Source: Emydura subglobosa
Taxonomy: Eukaryota; Chordata; Testudines; Chelidae
DNA: 64,000 nt
Direction of reading: 5' to 3'
Assembly (NCBI GenBank): GCA_007922225.1
Contig: ML679946.1
Span: 91,681,313-91,745,312 of the forward strand
How positions within the stretch are numbered: position 1 is the stretch's first letter; the number at the start of each line of letters is the position of its first letter. This document shows positions 36,426 through 49,729 of the stretch, piece after piece. Position numbers and translations under genes: made by a program. The notes beneath the pieces are model-generated. The model saw only the letters and a program-made list of their open reading frames with translations, made no database searches and had not been told where the DNA came from.

Positions 36426-36654
36426 AGGGGAAAGGAAGTACCAGCCTTGTTTTAGGGCTCCCAGAAAATGACACAGGCTCCTCAGTGATTAAGTCACCCT
36501 TGAAAATGGGCATTAGGCCCCTTTGAAGAGTTTGCTCTAAGGTAAGGGATGCCAACCCTCCAGGATTGACCTGGAGTCTCCAGGAATTAAAGATTAATCT
36601 TGAACTCAAGATGGTCATGTGATTAAACCTCCAGAATTGACAACCCTCTCTAAG

Positions 36655-36740
36655 GCCCAGATCCTCAAAGATATTTAGGTGCTTAACTCCCATTAGTTTC
36701 AATGGAAATTAGGTACTGAAATACCTTGGAGGATCTCAGC
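36655..36740. repeat. small foldback element (taggtgcctaa type)
   Basis: CCAGATCCTCAAAGATATTT at the left and AATACCTTGGAGGATCTCAG at the right are inverted around CTCCCATTAGTTTCAATGG. A clean, roughly 80-bp hairpin. Confidence 0.75.
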
Positions 36741-37439
36741 CTGGGACACTTGCTCAGAGACCCATAGAAAGGCTGTAGCAGAGCCTTGAATTGAATCCAG
36801 GCCCCCTGAGGCCTAGACCAGGGCCATCCTTCCTTAAATTGTTCCAAACCCACTTTTGATCGTATTAGTGTTTTCTGTTTGTAGATTGCCAAAGGCAACT
36901 TAAGTCCCAGAGAGGTTTCTATTAGCATGGTTAACAAATACATTTTGTTACAGAACACGTGTTGCATATAAACTTACTCTGGATGGTCTTTTAGTCAACA
37001 AAAACATTCTTGCATAAACAAACTCAGTCCATTTGTGGGAGACAGAACTCTTTCAAGCTAGGAACAAGTACATTTGGCTTGTCATATAATTTTTTAGTAG
37101 TGTGGGCACTAGAGGACATGACAAATTGGAATAAGAACTTCCACCCTAGGGATATCCAGGCTTAATGATTATTATGACAATCATAACTTTCACTATTAAA
37201 CTTTTTGTTCCTGATATGAACGCTTATCAGAAGGCACAATTCAGATCCCATAAGATCTCCAAAGTTTCAAAATCCATGGCATGATAACACTGTTAGTGTG
37301 ACGACTGGGAAGTTACTGAGAGTTTACATGAAATCTTCATTGTGCTCCCCTTCCTCACTCTCACAGCTATTGACAACCACCACATGCTTTGGTGTCTACA
37401 AATAATATATGATCTTCTGCTGACTTCATTATTAAATTA
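36741..37439. other. intergenic, nothing recognised
   Basis: No supported feature. Confidence 0.45.
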
Positions 37440-37502
37440 TGGGCCAGATCCTCAAATTAAGTGGCGTCACAGACAATTAAATCAACTGAGGATCTGGCCC
37501 TA
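37440..37502. repeat. small foldback element, internally deleted
   Basis: GGGCCAGATCCTCAAATTAA and CAACTGAGGATCTGGCCC are near-perfect inverted arms, 63 bp end to end. Same family as 24,272. Confidence 0.75.
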
Positions 37503-40500
37503 TGTAGAGATTGCTCTTCTGTCCCTCAGACCTACAGTGTAATCAGAGATTCTTTGATTTCTATTTGAAATCTAGGGGCAGCTGGATTGTCAAGTGTTTT
37601 TTACCTGCTACATCCATTTTGAGAAAGGTCACTAAAATTTCCCAAACAAGCAAGAGGAAAAAAATATAGTTCAAAGCCGAACAAGATTTGGAAAGATGAT
37701 ATAAATCTTTTATTTCATTTTAGTTACTATGCAATGCCCTTCATTTTGAAGGAAATGGTACAATCAGGAGTCTGTACTTCTTTCTTAGGTAAAGAAGTGA
37801 TACTTGCACTAACAATTCAACATTTACTGACAGACTGCTTACAGAAAAAGGCTCATGGAGGAAAAAAATCACTTTGCGATTACATTTGTTATTGTGATGA
37901 TTTCATGAAGTGTTGCAGTGTTAAATAAAAATGTCAGGTATGTGTAGAGAACTTTTAATTCAACATTAATGGAAAAAAATTGTCTGAAACATGGATGTTT
38001 GAAGTTGCCCTGATTTTTTTTTTTTTTTTTTTAAACTCACAGGGGTGTGGTTTTAGAAGCATAAACCTATTCAATGATGAATGTGACCTCAGATTTTTCA
38101 CTGCACTTCAATTCATAAATGTGGTTGATTCAACACAAGTGAGTAATACAGTAGGTTCCTTTAAGAATAAGAAACTGCATTTAGAAACTATGCAATTATC
38201 TACATTTACTTAATTTTTCATAGCTGATCTGTCATATAAAATTGAAATTCTGCTTTCAAAAATATTTGTTCCCACATGGCAATAATAATTACAGTTGGTG
38301 TAGCTAATTGTCAAAAAGCACAGGTGGCAAAGCACCTGACAAACAAAGCTCACACACACCAGGGATAAGTCTTTCATAAAGACTAAAAAACTTTCACATT
38401 TAAAGTTTGGATTAAATGTATCCCAGTAAGATGCAATCTGTTACCTAGTTTAGTACGGAGAGAAAACATTTGAAATTAAATCTGAAAACTATATTAAAAA
38501 AAGGACACATGTTTCATTGATACAAAACTTGTGTATAACTAAGTTCAGACCCACTCTCTGGATTCTTTCACGCTGAAGAAAATATTTTTTCAAATAAGAA
38601 AATATAGTTTCTGAAACTACTAGTGTTTTTGTTTTGTTTTGTTTTTAAACCAAGCAGACCATCACTCTGCCTGACTGAGCTTCTGAAGAGTTGCTATAAT
38701 CAATACTTTGCCTTCAAAGAGAATCGCGAATGGACAACCTGAAATAATTCTAAGTTTATTTCCGCCCCTAATGGAAGGTAAGTGTTCAAATCATGTTTTT
38801 CAAAACAACTTAATCAAGCTGGAGGTTTTGTTAGAAAGTCTTTTCCAAGAAAAGAGTTTTTGCATCTAAAACATTGACAGCTTGGGGAAATAGACGGCTC
38901 ATCTGCATTTCCTGACTGGAGTCGCATTACATTTACACTTCTGGGGCCTAGAGATGCAAACACAAGGTTCTAACATGACCAGACAGAAGAGTTTGGAAGA
39001 TATTCTGTAATACTAACATCCTAATTTACAACTGTAAGTTATTGAGTAGACTGCTGCCCTCTGCTGAACTCATGCCATCCACTGATTTCAGGATGCAACT
39101 GCGGGCAGAGTTTTGTCCATTCTGTGTCATTTGATCCGGATTCCCCTGCACCTTATTTGGGCAAAATTCACCCTTTAAAACATCCCCCTATGGGAATTTT
39201 CCTCGTTTCCTCTCCCACCCTCAAACAGATCAGTGTCAGATCTTCCCCTCACACGGTGGGGCTAAGTATAGACCCATAGGCCCTGATTCCGAGAGGAATA
39301 TATGCATTGATTGATTTTCAAAGGAGCCTACTCATAAGCTAAAAGTTAGGTGCATGCTTAAGGCCATTGCTAAATCAGGTCCTTAATTCAGCTCAGTATA
39401 AGAATCAGGCCTGGATTTTCTAATTATAAAATTGACCTGCAAAGGAAAAAATAGACATGTACCTGTCTCTGTGCTGTATAACAAAGGCATAAAAGGCTTA
39501 AACAAAAGTGTTTTTCTGTTTTGTTTTAAATATATACTCTAATAATTCCAGTCTAGTCTACCCTGGAAGACTCTGTGGCAAATGGAAAAAAGAGTCACAG
39601 AAGATTGAAAGTTGAATAACTACATTACTTCTCCTGCAATCATCTCTTGCACCTCCTTGCAGGATCAGGGTCTAAGAGGGGTTTTGAATCAGACTGCTTA
39701 AACCTGGTTTGCTCGTGCTAGTTAGCATCTATTTAATAGTACTGCCTAAACAACAGTTGGGAGAAAAGGTGTCTAAGTTAAAGATTCAACAGACATCTCT
39801 TTACAGGTGTGACTGATCATAACAGACATATGACCCATCCCCTTTCCAAAGCAATCCTCTAATACTACCCAGGAAAAGCAGACTTGATGTTGCTGATCTT
39901 AGTAAGGTAAAGCACAAGCAGCAAAAGCTTTAACACAAAAGATTGTCAGTCATTCTTCTCATATCATGAAGGAGCAGGAGAGGGTTATAAATCCCCTCTT
40001 CAAAATCCTCTGCAACTCAAACTTACGTATTCTAGTTACACCCATTCTCTAGGTGCAAAAAGAATACATAGGATGTTCTATATTTCGCAGCATAAGCATC
40101 ACTGAACTCAAGCAAGAAGGTGAGATGTAGCTGTTAAGGAATACTCTAGTATGTTTGACTATTATTGAGTAAGCTTCCCACCTCAGCTCTATTATAACTC
40201 CATCTCAAGCTTGAGTGTCTGTAACTCTATCTGCGTGCAGATTTGTACCAAACTGTGTGCTAAGTAAGGTGTGCATTAATAACTACATGAGACAACAAAA
40301 TAGTTTCACTTCCATCTTAACAAGCTTTCTTTTCAGTTCTCCAGCAGGGAAGACGTTTTGTCTTGTTTTTATCAAACAAACATTTTATGTCTCAGAAGAA
40401 GGATGAGAGGTCTAACTGTTAGTGCTGATATTTCAGATACAGGGGAAAAGCATTTTCATAGACACACAGTTTAGTACCTTTTAGATATGAAATGTTTGAC

Positions 40501-41500
40501 AGCTATAGCAGTTTCCATCCTGTAGGACCTTGAAAATTCTTTAGATCATTAATGACAAAAATAAATCCATTCAGGGAACATCAAAACAACGTGCATAACA
40601 ACTTACTTTCAAAATGTAAGATTTTCATCAGGGAATTATTTTTAACTTTCAAAAATAGTGGTAAGAAAATATTATTTTACATACATATATTACATAGTGA
40701 ATAAACTTTGTTCCATACAAAATTTCAGGACTAAGAACAAGAGCTAAACATTTATTCATGGTCTGATCTTAAGCCTGTCTTATTCTATTCAGAATAACTA
40801 ATTATATGTGTGTGTGAGAGAGAAAAGCTCTCCTTCATTCTGTTTAGAAAGACCTCCTTGATACAAACCTTAAACAGTTAATGGTGGCTGAACAGAGAAA
40901 TAGCCACATGTTAACCTTATTACAGTCCAGTTCAGCCAGGGCTAGTTCTCATGCTTTTTGAGCAACATTGCCTGTTTGTTTAATGATCACAGTAATTGAC
41001 GTATGACTCAACTGCATATTGAGGAAAGGAAAGATTTCAACACTACAAAAGCCTGAGCCACAACATTCTAAAGGAGCTTTTATGTTTAACAAATTCTCCG
41101 TAGGAGCCGAGAAATCTATGTCCTAAAATTAAAGCATAGAAATCATGTATTAAGGAAAAAGGTGCTATGTGTTTAAGTGCATAACCCCCTAAGTTGCTAT
41201 ATTTTTTCCCCAAATAAACTTCTTCATAAGAGGTAACAATTTTTTTTAAATGGGGGAGGAAACTCTGCATTGTCCGCTTAAGATTCACAACAATGGAAGT
41301 CTATTTGCAGCCAATTTTCCTTTCATACACATGAAAGCAGCTTCATATAGTCTTAATTACTCCAAGGTTGGTATCTGCTTATTTATGACTGATTGGCTTC
41401 TCTCCCTAATCTTAAAAAACAGAGATTGTAAAATAGAGTTATGCACCAAGCAGTGAAGTAATCAACTGCAGAGAAAACAGTCCTTTTAATATACTGCATG

Positions 41501-41506
41501 TTTATT
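41501..41506 (-). terminator. alternative LRATD2 poly(A) signal candidate
   Basis: TTTATT on plus gives AATAAA on minus. About 20-35 nt downstream on minus lies CTGTTTTCTCTGCAGTTG, a modest U-rich stretch. A weaker choice than 41,872. Confidence 0.25.
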
Positions 41507-41871
41507 TTAAAATATTGATTTCTACTATTGAAAATTAACTCTAGCTCATCCTCAGTTTAGTTTCTTAGCTATTAACAGGGAGGGAAGTTTATATTAGCAG
41601 TCCACAGGAAAATGTATACTGAAGAGATTAAAAAGGGATCCAGTTCAAAAAGAGTTGCTCTACTCAGCAGTGCTACTTTGGTAGGTAATATTAGAGACAT
41701 GTAGCCCCTTGTCCTCCTCCAAATGTATTTAATTGATGGGACTACTCAAGCAACTTTCATGAGATATCACACAAGGAGAATGACTATTCCCTCTTTCCTA
41801 CTCTAGTGACATCGCTCAGCTGCGTGCCAGGACAACTCAACAAAAACAAAGCAGAACCTTGAATTTAGGGA

Positions 41872-41877
41872 TTTATT
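41872..41877 (-). terminator. best LRATD2 poly(A) signal candidate
   Basis: AATAAA on the minus strand, followed about 20 nt later by the GU-rich run CTGCTTTGTTTTTGTTGAG. A signal plus downstream element in correct spacing would give a 3' UTR of about 1.3 kb. Inferred from sequence only. Confidence 0.4.
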
Positions 41878-43166
41878 TGTAGTGGGAGAAAACAATTTCC
41901 CCAGCTTTGAATGTACAGTAACTTCCCACTTAGGGAATGTATTCCCTTTCCCTCTCTTCCTCCCGATACTGGGCTTCCCCCTCATCCACAATCACTTCCT
42001 GTTACAGCACTTTTACCACTGTGCAACTTCCCCTGACCTCTACCATTAGGAATTTTACCAGCTAATCACTAGCCCACAGATCCCAGGCAGTGGAATTCAA
42101 GACATGCTTTAGTCCCCATGCTTAAGTGTTTAAGCAATCTCCTCAGAGTGCTATTTGTACTATAGCCTTAAAACACAACTGATGCAATGTTGATAGTGGC
42201 TAGACCCTCCCACCTCTGGGGGGGTTTGGACAAAATGGTAGGCCACCCCTCTTCGGGTTAAATTTATCCCTAGCTTGCCCGAATGGATTAAAACACATGA
42301 GGCAGCTGCTTATCGGGCATAATCCTGCACCCCAGAAATCATTGGGAACTCGGCAACTGATTTCAGTGGGAGCAGGATCAAACCCATAACAGATGCTGAT
42401 GCAGTTAAACCTCTTGATAGTCCCCAAATGCTGTCTATGCTCTGTGATGCACTGAAACAATTCTGATCACAGTAAACCTCCACTTAGAGTCATTTCCCAC
42501 CCCACCAGGACATTTCAGCTCTAAACAATTCATTGTACATAAAAGGAAGCCACTCACAAACAGGCAGGCAGGGATTCCCCCAGCCCATCTGCAAGTTACT
42601 TTAATTAAGATGTGCACGTCAAATCCTATTTCACAAAGTTAACCGTGATTTATCGCTTAAATCCTTTGAGGACTGGGGGTCGGATGGGAAGCCACAAAGG
42701 TCTGGCACCAGCAGACCAAGGTAAAGAGCTTGCAGGGGAAAATGAACTTCCCAGCTAGGACAGTCTGTCAGTCATGCACTTGAAAGCTACAGGGCCCCAT
42801 CCTACAAGGTGCTGGCTCCTTCTTAATGGTGCTGATGCCCTCATGTCCCTCTCAGTCAGTAGAAACCGAGCAGTCTGCACTATGCAAAACCATACCTACT
42901 GGCAGCCAAGAGATGGTTTGGGGGCGAGGGTAACGCATGCGGGTGGTGGAATCTCCCTGAGTTTTACCCTCTACAACTAAGTCAGTGGTTTACCAAGCAC
43001 TGAAGGAGTTAAGTACTAAAGCACAGACACTTAATCAGCTTTCCCCCTTCCTTTCACATGTGATTGGAATGAAGCTGCACTGAAGCAGCCCAAAGGGCTT
43101 ATAACAGCTCAATTTCGCAGCCTTCAGTTTTAATCCCCATCAACCAGCCTAAGCAGCATGATGGTG

Positions 43167-44078
<912 letters not shown>

Positions 44079-45063
44079 TCAGCGACAGGCAGCGCAATGG
44101 GCGAGTGGCTACGGGGGAAGGAGACAGCGCTGCCCCCAGGTCCCCCCTTGACCCTCCTGGCGGTGACCTTCGGCGGCAGAACCAGACCCGAGTCTTCCCC
44201 CGGCTTTGGCGATGCCGGGGCCTGCCTGGCCCGCGCTCCGAGAGCACGGCGGGGCGGGGAATAAACGCGCCTCCGCTCCCTGGGGTGAGGGGCTGCGGGG
44301 TGCCGGCGCAGATCCCTTTGTTTCGGGCCCCGGGGGGGTGCAATGCACAGGCAGAGCCGAAAGGGCCCCGGCACACGCTGCAGTTCCGCTGGCTGAGCGT
44401 AGAGGGGGCCCACACGGTGCGAAGGGGAGCGGGGCCACCCACCGGCCGAGCGCGCCGTCCCTCGGCCGAGACAAAGGCAGGGGGGAGAGCGCGGCGCCCC
44501 CCCCAGGTTAGTTGCAAAGCACGCGCGGACCCCGAGCGGGGCGGGCCGGGCCACCTGTTAGCGGGAGTCGCGCTCGCCAGGGAGGCTGCGACTCTTCCTG
44601 GCGGCGGCTGGGGAAAGGGGCCGGGAGAGCGGAGCTGGGGTGGGGGGGGGGGGGCAGTCCCACCTGTTGATCGCAGGCTGCGGGGAGCAGCTCCGCCAGG
44701 AGCAGCCCGGCGGCGGGGAGCCAGAGGCACTGCCTGGCTTTGCAGCCACCCCCCCGGCTCCGGTCCTGCCCAGCTCCCCGCTCCCGCCGGGGGGTTGCTA
44801 CTCACCCTCCTCCGCCAGCCGCAGCCCGGCGGCCAGGTGCGCCCGCCCGCGTGTCCTCACCTGCTCCCCTCCCCCGGCTCCGGCTCCTCCTCCGACCGCC
44901 TCCTCTTCCACCTGTGCCCGGAAACTTGCTCGGCGGCTGCCGCTGCTGCTCCCAGGGCGCGGGGTTCGCTGGGGGGGGGGGCGGACCGGCAGCCGCCCGG
45001 CTGCTAGCGCGGGGCGAGGCGGGCGTGCCGCCGGCTCATGGCTCCTGCCTTCCCCGCCCTCAC

Positions 45064-45210
45064 CTGGCCGCCCCCAGCGCACAGTCCGGCCGCGCCGCAC
45101 TTCCCTCCAGCCCGAGCCAGCAACAAGCGCAGGCTGGAGCTGGAGCCGGTCGGAGCGTGCGGCTGGGGGGGCGGGATTCTAGATCCGGCTGCGGTGTGTG
45201 TGTGGACTCC
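45064..45210 (-). other. LRATD2: candidate LRATD2 non-coding first exon
   Basis: On minus, a consensus donor CAG|GTGAGG sits at 45,064/45,063, and a TATA-like TTTAAA at 45,241-45,236 would place a start near 45,207. This gives an exon of about 145 nt and an intron of about 1.0 kb. Other strong donors are CAG|GTGAGG at 44,861/44,860 and GG|GTGAGT at 44,806/44,805, so alternative first exons are possible. Inferred, no transcript data. Confidence 0.4.
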
Positions 45211-45235
45211 CCCGGCGAGAGCGCAGCCCCCAGCA

Positions 45236-45241
45236 TTTAAA
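45236..45241 (-). promoter_or_regulatory. LRATD2: TATA-like box for LRATD2
   Basis: TTTAAA on minus (context TCTCTTTAAATGCTGG) is the only AT-rich hexamer in the core of the CpG island at a suitable distance upstream of a good splice donor. It is a weak TATA variant; initiation may be dispersed instead. Confidence 0.3.
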
Positions 45242-45720
45242 GAGACCGCTCGCCTTTTCCCTTCGCTCTCCGTCCCGCCCCCCCCGGCCAGCTCCGTGGT
45301 GACCCACCGGCTGGCCGCTGTGCGGGGGGCTCCCGGGCCCCCAGGCTGGCTCGGGCTCGCTGGTGCTGGAGGGGGGTGGGTTGGAACAAGCGGGGTCTCT
45401 AAGGGGTCGAGGCGCCACTGAAGAACCTGACCGCCTGGGGGGGGGGAGGTCACTCGCGGGGATCTGGAGTTTGCCTGGGACAACAAAACTCGCAGCAGCA
45501 GCCGGACATTGATTCGCCCGTCTTCCCGGTCCTGGTTCCCAGGAAATCCCGGCGGAGATTCCCCGGCATCTTAATAATAAAAGCCTCCTGCAGCTCGCCC
45601 TCCCACCCGCCAGCTGATCTGGTTCTGGTCCGATTGATATTGATCAGCCTTTTACCAGCGGGGTGAGGCGCGGCGTTAGCCGGAATGGTGATACACACCT
45701 CTTGTGGCAATGGGGCTATA

Positions 45721-47247
45721 GACTGCCTGTCTCTCAGCTCCTCTACCTAGTCTCAGGAGTAACTGGCTAGGCGGGGAGAGCCTTTCTGTGTCGGTATCAC
45801 GCGGGTGGTGAAATGATCTGCTTGCCCAGAATAACAACAACCGTGGTTAAAACAAACAAAATAGAAACTCTCTGCTCTCCTGGGCTGACCTGAGTTGTTC
45901 GATTCCACCGTAAGCCCTGCATATTTTTAAATGATTCTTTTTACTTTCAGAAGACAGAACGCGTTTCTCTAGTTCAGTCCAGGGCCTTATTAGTTTTTCC
46001 TCCGAGACAGACATGATCAGTGCTGGTGGGAATATCCTTTTGATTCTGCTTGTTGAAAGAAGTAATACAAGGTTCTGAGTTCTTATTTTATGCCTAGTTT
46101 GGGAGGTTATTGTTATTTTTAGGTCTTGCTGGTAAATCTAATCCCTAGTAGAGAACTTTTAGAGGAAATATTTGGGAGCTGAGAGTTGAGCTTTATTGTC
46201 TTGTCATTTTCAAACCCAGATATTCAGCTCAGGTTTGGAGTGTAATCTGAACCAAAAAAAGTGGCGCTGCATTACTACACTGATGGGTGCTGTATAAGAA
46301 GCTGAGTAGAATAGTTTCCTTCAAATTACCTACATCTCTGATTTCAAATACACAGCTGATGTGGGGTAAGATTAGCTGCTTCCCCAGCCAGCTTGCACAT
46401 GAGATGAGAATTGTGTTCTGCATGGAAGTTGGAGTTTTGGAGTTGTGTGTCTGTGTCATGTTGGGGAAACATGCTAAATACAGGAAGGAGATGACCATGT
46501 ATAAACTCTCTGAGTCAGGGACAATCAATTTGTTCTGTTTGAACAACCCCTAGTAAAATGTAATGGTGACAGGGGCTGCCAGGTGACATGGTAAACAAAC
46601 ACTAAAATGAAAAGTGGGATCCTCGTAAAAGATACTAACCCAAAGAATCAAAACAGTTTCTCCCATTCTGGTCATGAAACAATTAACCTGCCTCCAGCAA
46701 GCTGTAACTTGCTAAACTAGCACTTACCTAGAAATTCATTTTTGATCTCAAGGGGCTGGCAGTACCATTTCAAGGGCCATATGTCCGCCTGGATCAGGGT
46801 TTATTATCTGAATCAGTTTCAGTTCATGTGTGGTTGCACTTGTGCAGAAGTACAAAACTCATTGCTGCCTACCTAATACCTGTCTCCAGCTCTACTCTCA
46901 TCATCTTCTCTCTGGCTCAGCAACTCACCCCAAGACATGTTAATTTTCTTCAGTCTTCAGCACCTTGTCAGCCGGGTTTTTTTTTTTCTTTGATCCCTTT
47001 GCTAAGATTGTTTCCTTTCTGAGCATGCACCCAGAATCCATAGTCTTTACTGCATCTGCTATTTTATAGAAGAAGGACAGAAAATCCTAGATGGATTGTA
47101 AAAAATACAGATACAGGAGCATCGTTATTGTTCTAGAGGCATCCCCTGTGGGTTACAGATCTGGGTGACAGGAAGAAAGTGATTTGAAAGTGGAGCATTA
47201 TTGACACCACTACAGGTATGCATGGTGCTTCAGAGACATAGAAGACA
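45721..47247. other. intergenic upstream of LRATD2
   Basis: Base composition returns to AT-rich outside the CpG island. No gene or clear repeat is recognised. A divergent non-coding transcript from the island is possible but nothing in the sequence proves it. Confidence 0.4.
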
Positions 47248-47340
47248 AGAGCCAGATCCTCAAAGATATTTAGGTGCCTAACAACCGTTGATTTTAATGA
47301 GAGTAAGGCCCCTAAACACCTTTGAGGATCTGAGCCAAGG
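47248..47340. repeat. small foldback element (taggtgcctaa type), best copy
   Basis: GAGCCAGATCCTCAAAGATA and AACACCTTTGAGGATCTGAG are inverted arms about 90 bp end to end, with TTTAGGTGCCTAAC and GTAAGGCCCCTAAA inside. Related copies are near 26.2, 28.1, 34.8, 36.7, 49.1, 50.3, 51.3 and 53.0 kb. Confidence 0.8.
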
Positions 47341-48055
47341 TGCTCTCTCTCTCAAGAAGCTTTCAAGCTGATTCGGAGAGCTAACCTAGCGAGTAAAGAT
47401 ATCAGACCATGAAGGAAGCTGAGTGTGTTGCACTGGGGAGATAATTGGTGTGAATGTGATTACACTGAGCTGCAGTGAATTTCTGACATCTCATTAGAAG
47501 GCAAGAGGCCTCCGGAAGGGTTGATAAGTTGGGTGGAAAGGAAAGGGGGTTCAGAAGAACATGTTGGTAATAAAGCTATGGGTTATTGAGTTAGGGTGAC
47601 AGGGAGAAGATCAAAACTAAAAAAGGAACTGGAAAGACTCCGCTTAGACATGTTAGTCACTGGATTCATTTCCTTGTTATGATGTACACATCTGAGAGGC
47701 TTTCTTAACATCTGGAGTCTATAAAATACATATTCTCATTAAAATGAGTCTGAGGGTGATATGTACTAATTCCCATTTTCTCCTTTCTTACAAAGTATCC
47801 CTGTCTGTACATTTTTATAGTATTTTTCTCCCTTTACGTGTTCCCATTTTACAGGGTTTTTACCTTATTTCATTCCTCATGAAACAATTGATTTCTCTTT
47901 GAACAGCTGCAGGTCATAATTCTGGCAAAAATAATTTTTCTATGGATTTACAAGACATTAAAGTAGCTAGAAATAAACACTGAAAATCATTAAAAAAGAG
48001 AAATTGAAAACCAGAATCCCTAATTAATTGTAATAATTAGGACTTTGTCATAGAC
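47341..48055. other. intergenic, nothing recognised
   Basis: No supported feature. Confidence 0.45.
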
Positions 48056-48059
48056 CTCA

Positions 48060-48190
48060 AAGGACTTTATAAAGGAGGGTAAGTTTCATTAGCTCCATTT
48101 TATAGGTTGAGAACCTGAGGTCCAGAGAAGTTAATTGACTTGCCCAAAGTCACACCCCAAAGTTGGGCCACAACAGGAAACAAGGTCTAG
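48060..48190 (-). mobile_element. MIR SINE fragment
   Basis: CATTTTATAGGTTGAGAACC, GAGGTCCAGAGAAGTTAATT and GACTTGCCCAAAGTCACACC are the MIR 3' core in reverse orientation. Confidence 0.85.
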
Positions 48191-48483
48191 ATTTTCTGCT
48201 TATTGACCCTGTGCTTGTTTACTGCTTTCCTGGTGGGCATGAACAGCATGTCATCTTCAACCTTACATACACATTTCCTGCATTTCTTTAAAACTAGAGA
48301 TTAAAAATATGGATCTTCGTTTGGATCCAGATTTAAAATTCCTCCCAAAATTCAGGTTTGTTTAGATTTGAGGATCTGGTCTCACATTATTATTAATTAT
48401 GATTATTTTAAGGACATGCATTTTACGGAGAAATATCATTTCCATTCCTATCCCTTTAGTTCTCTTCTTGAAAGGCCAGAATG

Positions 48484-48712
48484 TCAGGCCATGTCTGCAC
48501 TATAGACTTCTGCCATCATAGCCATGAGAATCGGGTGTGAAGAAGTGTGATTTGTGACTAGCACTTTTGCCACCAAAAGTCCCTGCTGCAGAAAATTATA
48601 CCAGCAAAACTGCAGTTTTGTTGGTATAAAAGGTGTCCATGCTAGGAGCACTTGTACTGGTATATCCAGACAAACAAAATGCTCCTAGTGTAGTAGACAT
48701 GACTTCAGAGCA
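48484..48712. mobile_element. MITE with GGCCATGTCTGCACTA ends
   Basis: AGGCCATGTCTGCACTATAG at the left is matched by CTAGTGTAGTAGACATGACT at the right. The interior carries AATTATACCAGCAAAACTGC facing TTTGTTGGTATAAAAGGTG, an internal palindrome. It resembles the 8.7 kb MITE in its ends. Confidence 0.7.
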
Positions 48713-48949
48713 CCAAGAGGATTTAGCACCTTGTTCCTTAAATCTGTCGGTTTTTGCAGATGTCCTTCTGACCAATGGCTATCACTGAATGAAGTTATAG
48801 AGCAGGTTTTATTTCTATTTCCAATAGAGCTTTGTGATGACAGGGATTAATTCTGCTCCTGGTGAGCATCCTGACAGTGCCTCCTCCATTCATCAGGAGT
48901 GCTTCTCTACCACCACCAGCACGGAGTTTGAGGCAGTTGGCTTTTGGAC

Positions 48950-49030
48950 ATTAGGAGTCCAATCCGATGCCCCTTGAAGGCAATGGGAGTCCTTCCCTTG
49001 ACTTCAGTGAGAGTTAGACTGGGCCCTTCA
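48950..49030. repeat. small foldback element
   Basis: GGAGTCCAATCCGATGCCCC and GAGAGTTAGACTGGGCCCTT flank AAGGCAATGGGAGTCC, then GACTTCAGTGAGAGTTAGAC, giving an imperfect hairpin. Confidence 0.5.
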
Positions 49031-49092
49031 AGTGGTCGAAGCATGAGAAGAGAGGGATTGTGTTTCACTGTTCTTCCGTGATTTCAAGGAGG

Positions 49093-49178
49093 AGGGCCAG
49101 ATCCTCAAAGCTATTTAGGCTCCAAACTCCCATTGTTTGTTAGGCGTATTACATACCTTCGAGGATTTGGGCCAGTTG
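49093..49178. repeat. small foldback element (taggtgcctaa type)
   Basis: GGGCCAGATCCTCAAAGCTA at the left and TACCTTCGAGGATTTGGGCC at the right are near-perfect inverted arms. Confidence 0.75.
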
Positions 49179-49224
49179 TCATCAATGGAAGCTGCCTCTG
49201 AATGTGTGTAGTACAATATCATGT

Positions 49225-49312
49225 AAAACATATGGGTGAAATCCCGGCCCTACTACAGTCAGTAGAAGTATCACCACCGAATCCAATGGAGTCAGCATTT
49301 CGCCCTATGTTT
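49225..49312. repeat. small foldback element
   Basis: GGGTGAAATCCCGGCCCTAC at the left and GGAGTCAGCATTTCGCCCTA at the right are inverted arms around a GTCAGTAGAAGTATCACC centre. Confidence 0.5.
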
Positions 49313-49397
49313 GCAAATAAAGGCTACCTTCGCCATTGCCGTTTATTCTTCTTGCTGAAACCGAGCCCATCAGCTTAAATATCTCATATATCCTTTA

Positions 49398-49510
49398 GTA
49401 AGACAAGGTGGGTGAGGTAATATCTTTTATTGGACCAACTTCTTTTGGTCAGAGAGACAAGCTATCAACCCATGCAGAGCTCTTCTTCACTGCATACATC
49501 CTTTAATGGC
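49398..49510. repeat. dispersed repeat (TTTTATTGGACCAACTTC type), class unknown
   Basis: AAGACAAGGTGGGTGAGGTA, ATATCTTTTATTGGACCAAC and CAGAGAGACAAGCTATCAAC are a frequently repeated reptile sequence as I remember it. I do not know its class with certainty. Confidence 0.4.
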
Positions 49511-49729
49511 AGACTAATTCCTGCAGGGGAAATGGACCCAGTAAACATATAGGGCATTTCCATTTCTGACAAGTATGATACTTTTACAGCATCACAAAGA
49601 AAAGAAATCCCCTGTGCGTGTCTGAAGTCTGCATTCAGACATGTGACATTAGCCAAACCCTCTACATAGGCCAGTGTGTGGCTGTATCATTTGGATAGTC
49701 TTTGGCCCAGGGTTTTAAAGGTATTGTTA

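Larger units (their letters stand above)
37503..43166 (-). other. repeat-poor region downstream of LRATD2: 3' UTR plus unknown
   Basis: AT-rich sequence with few recognisable repeats. There is a poly-T run at about 38,014-38,031 and weak foldback traces at 39,275-39,420 and 42,325-42,385. The part next to the stop codon must be the LRATD2 3' UTR. How far it extends is unknown; candidate poly(A) signals are at 41,872 and 41,501, with others at about 40,750 and 38,755. No other coding potential is seen. Confidence 0.5.
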
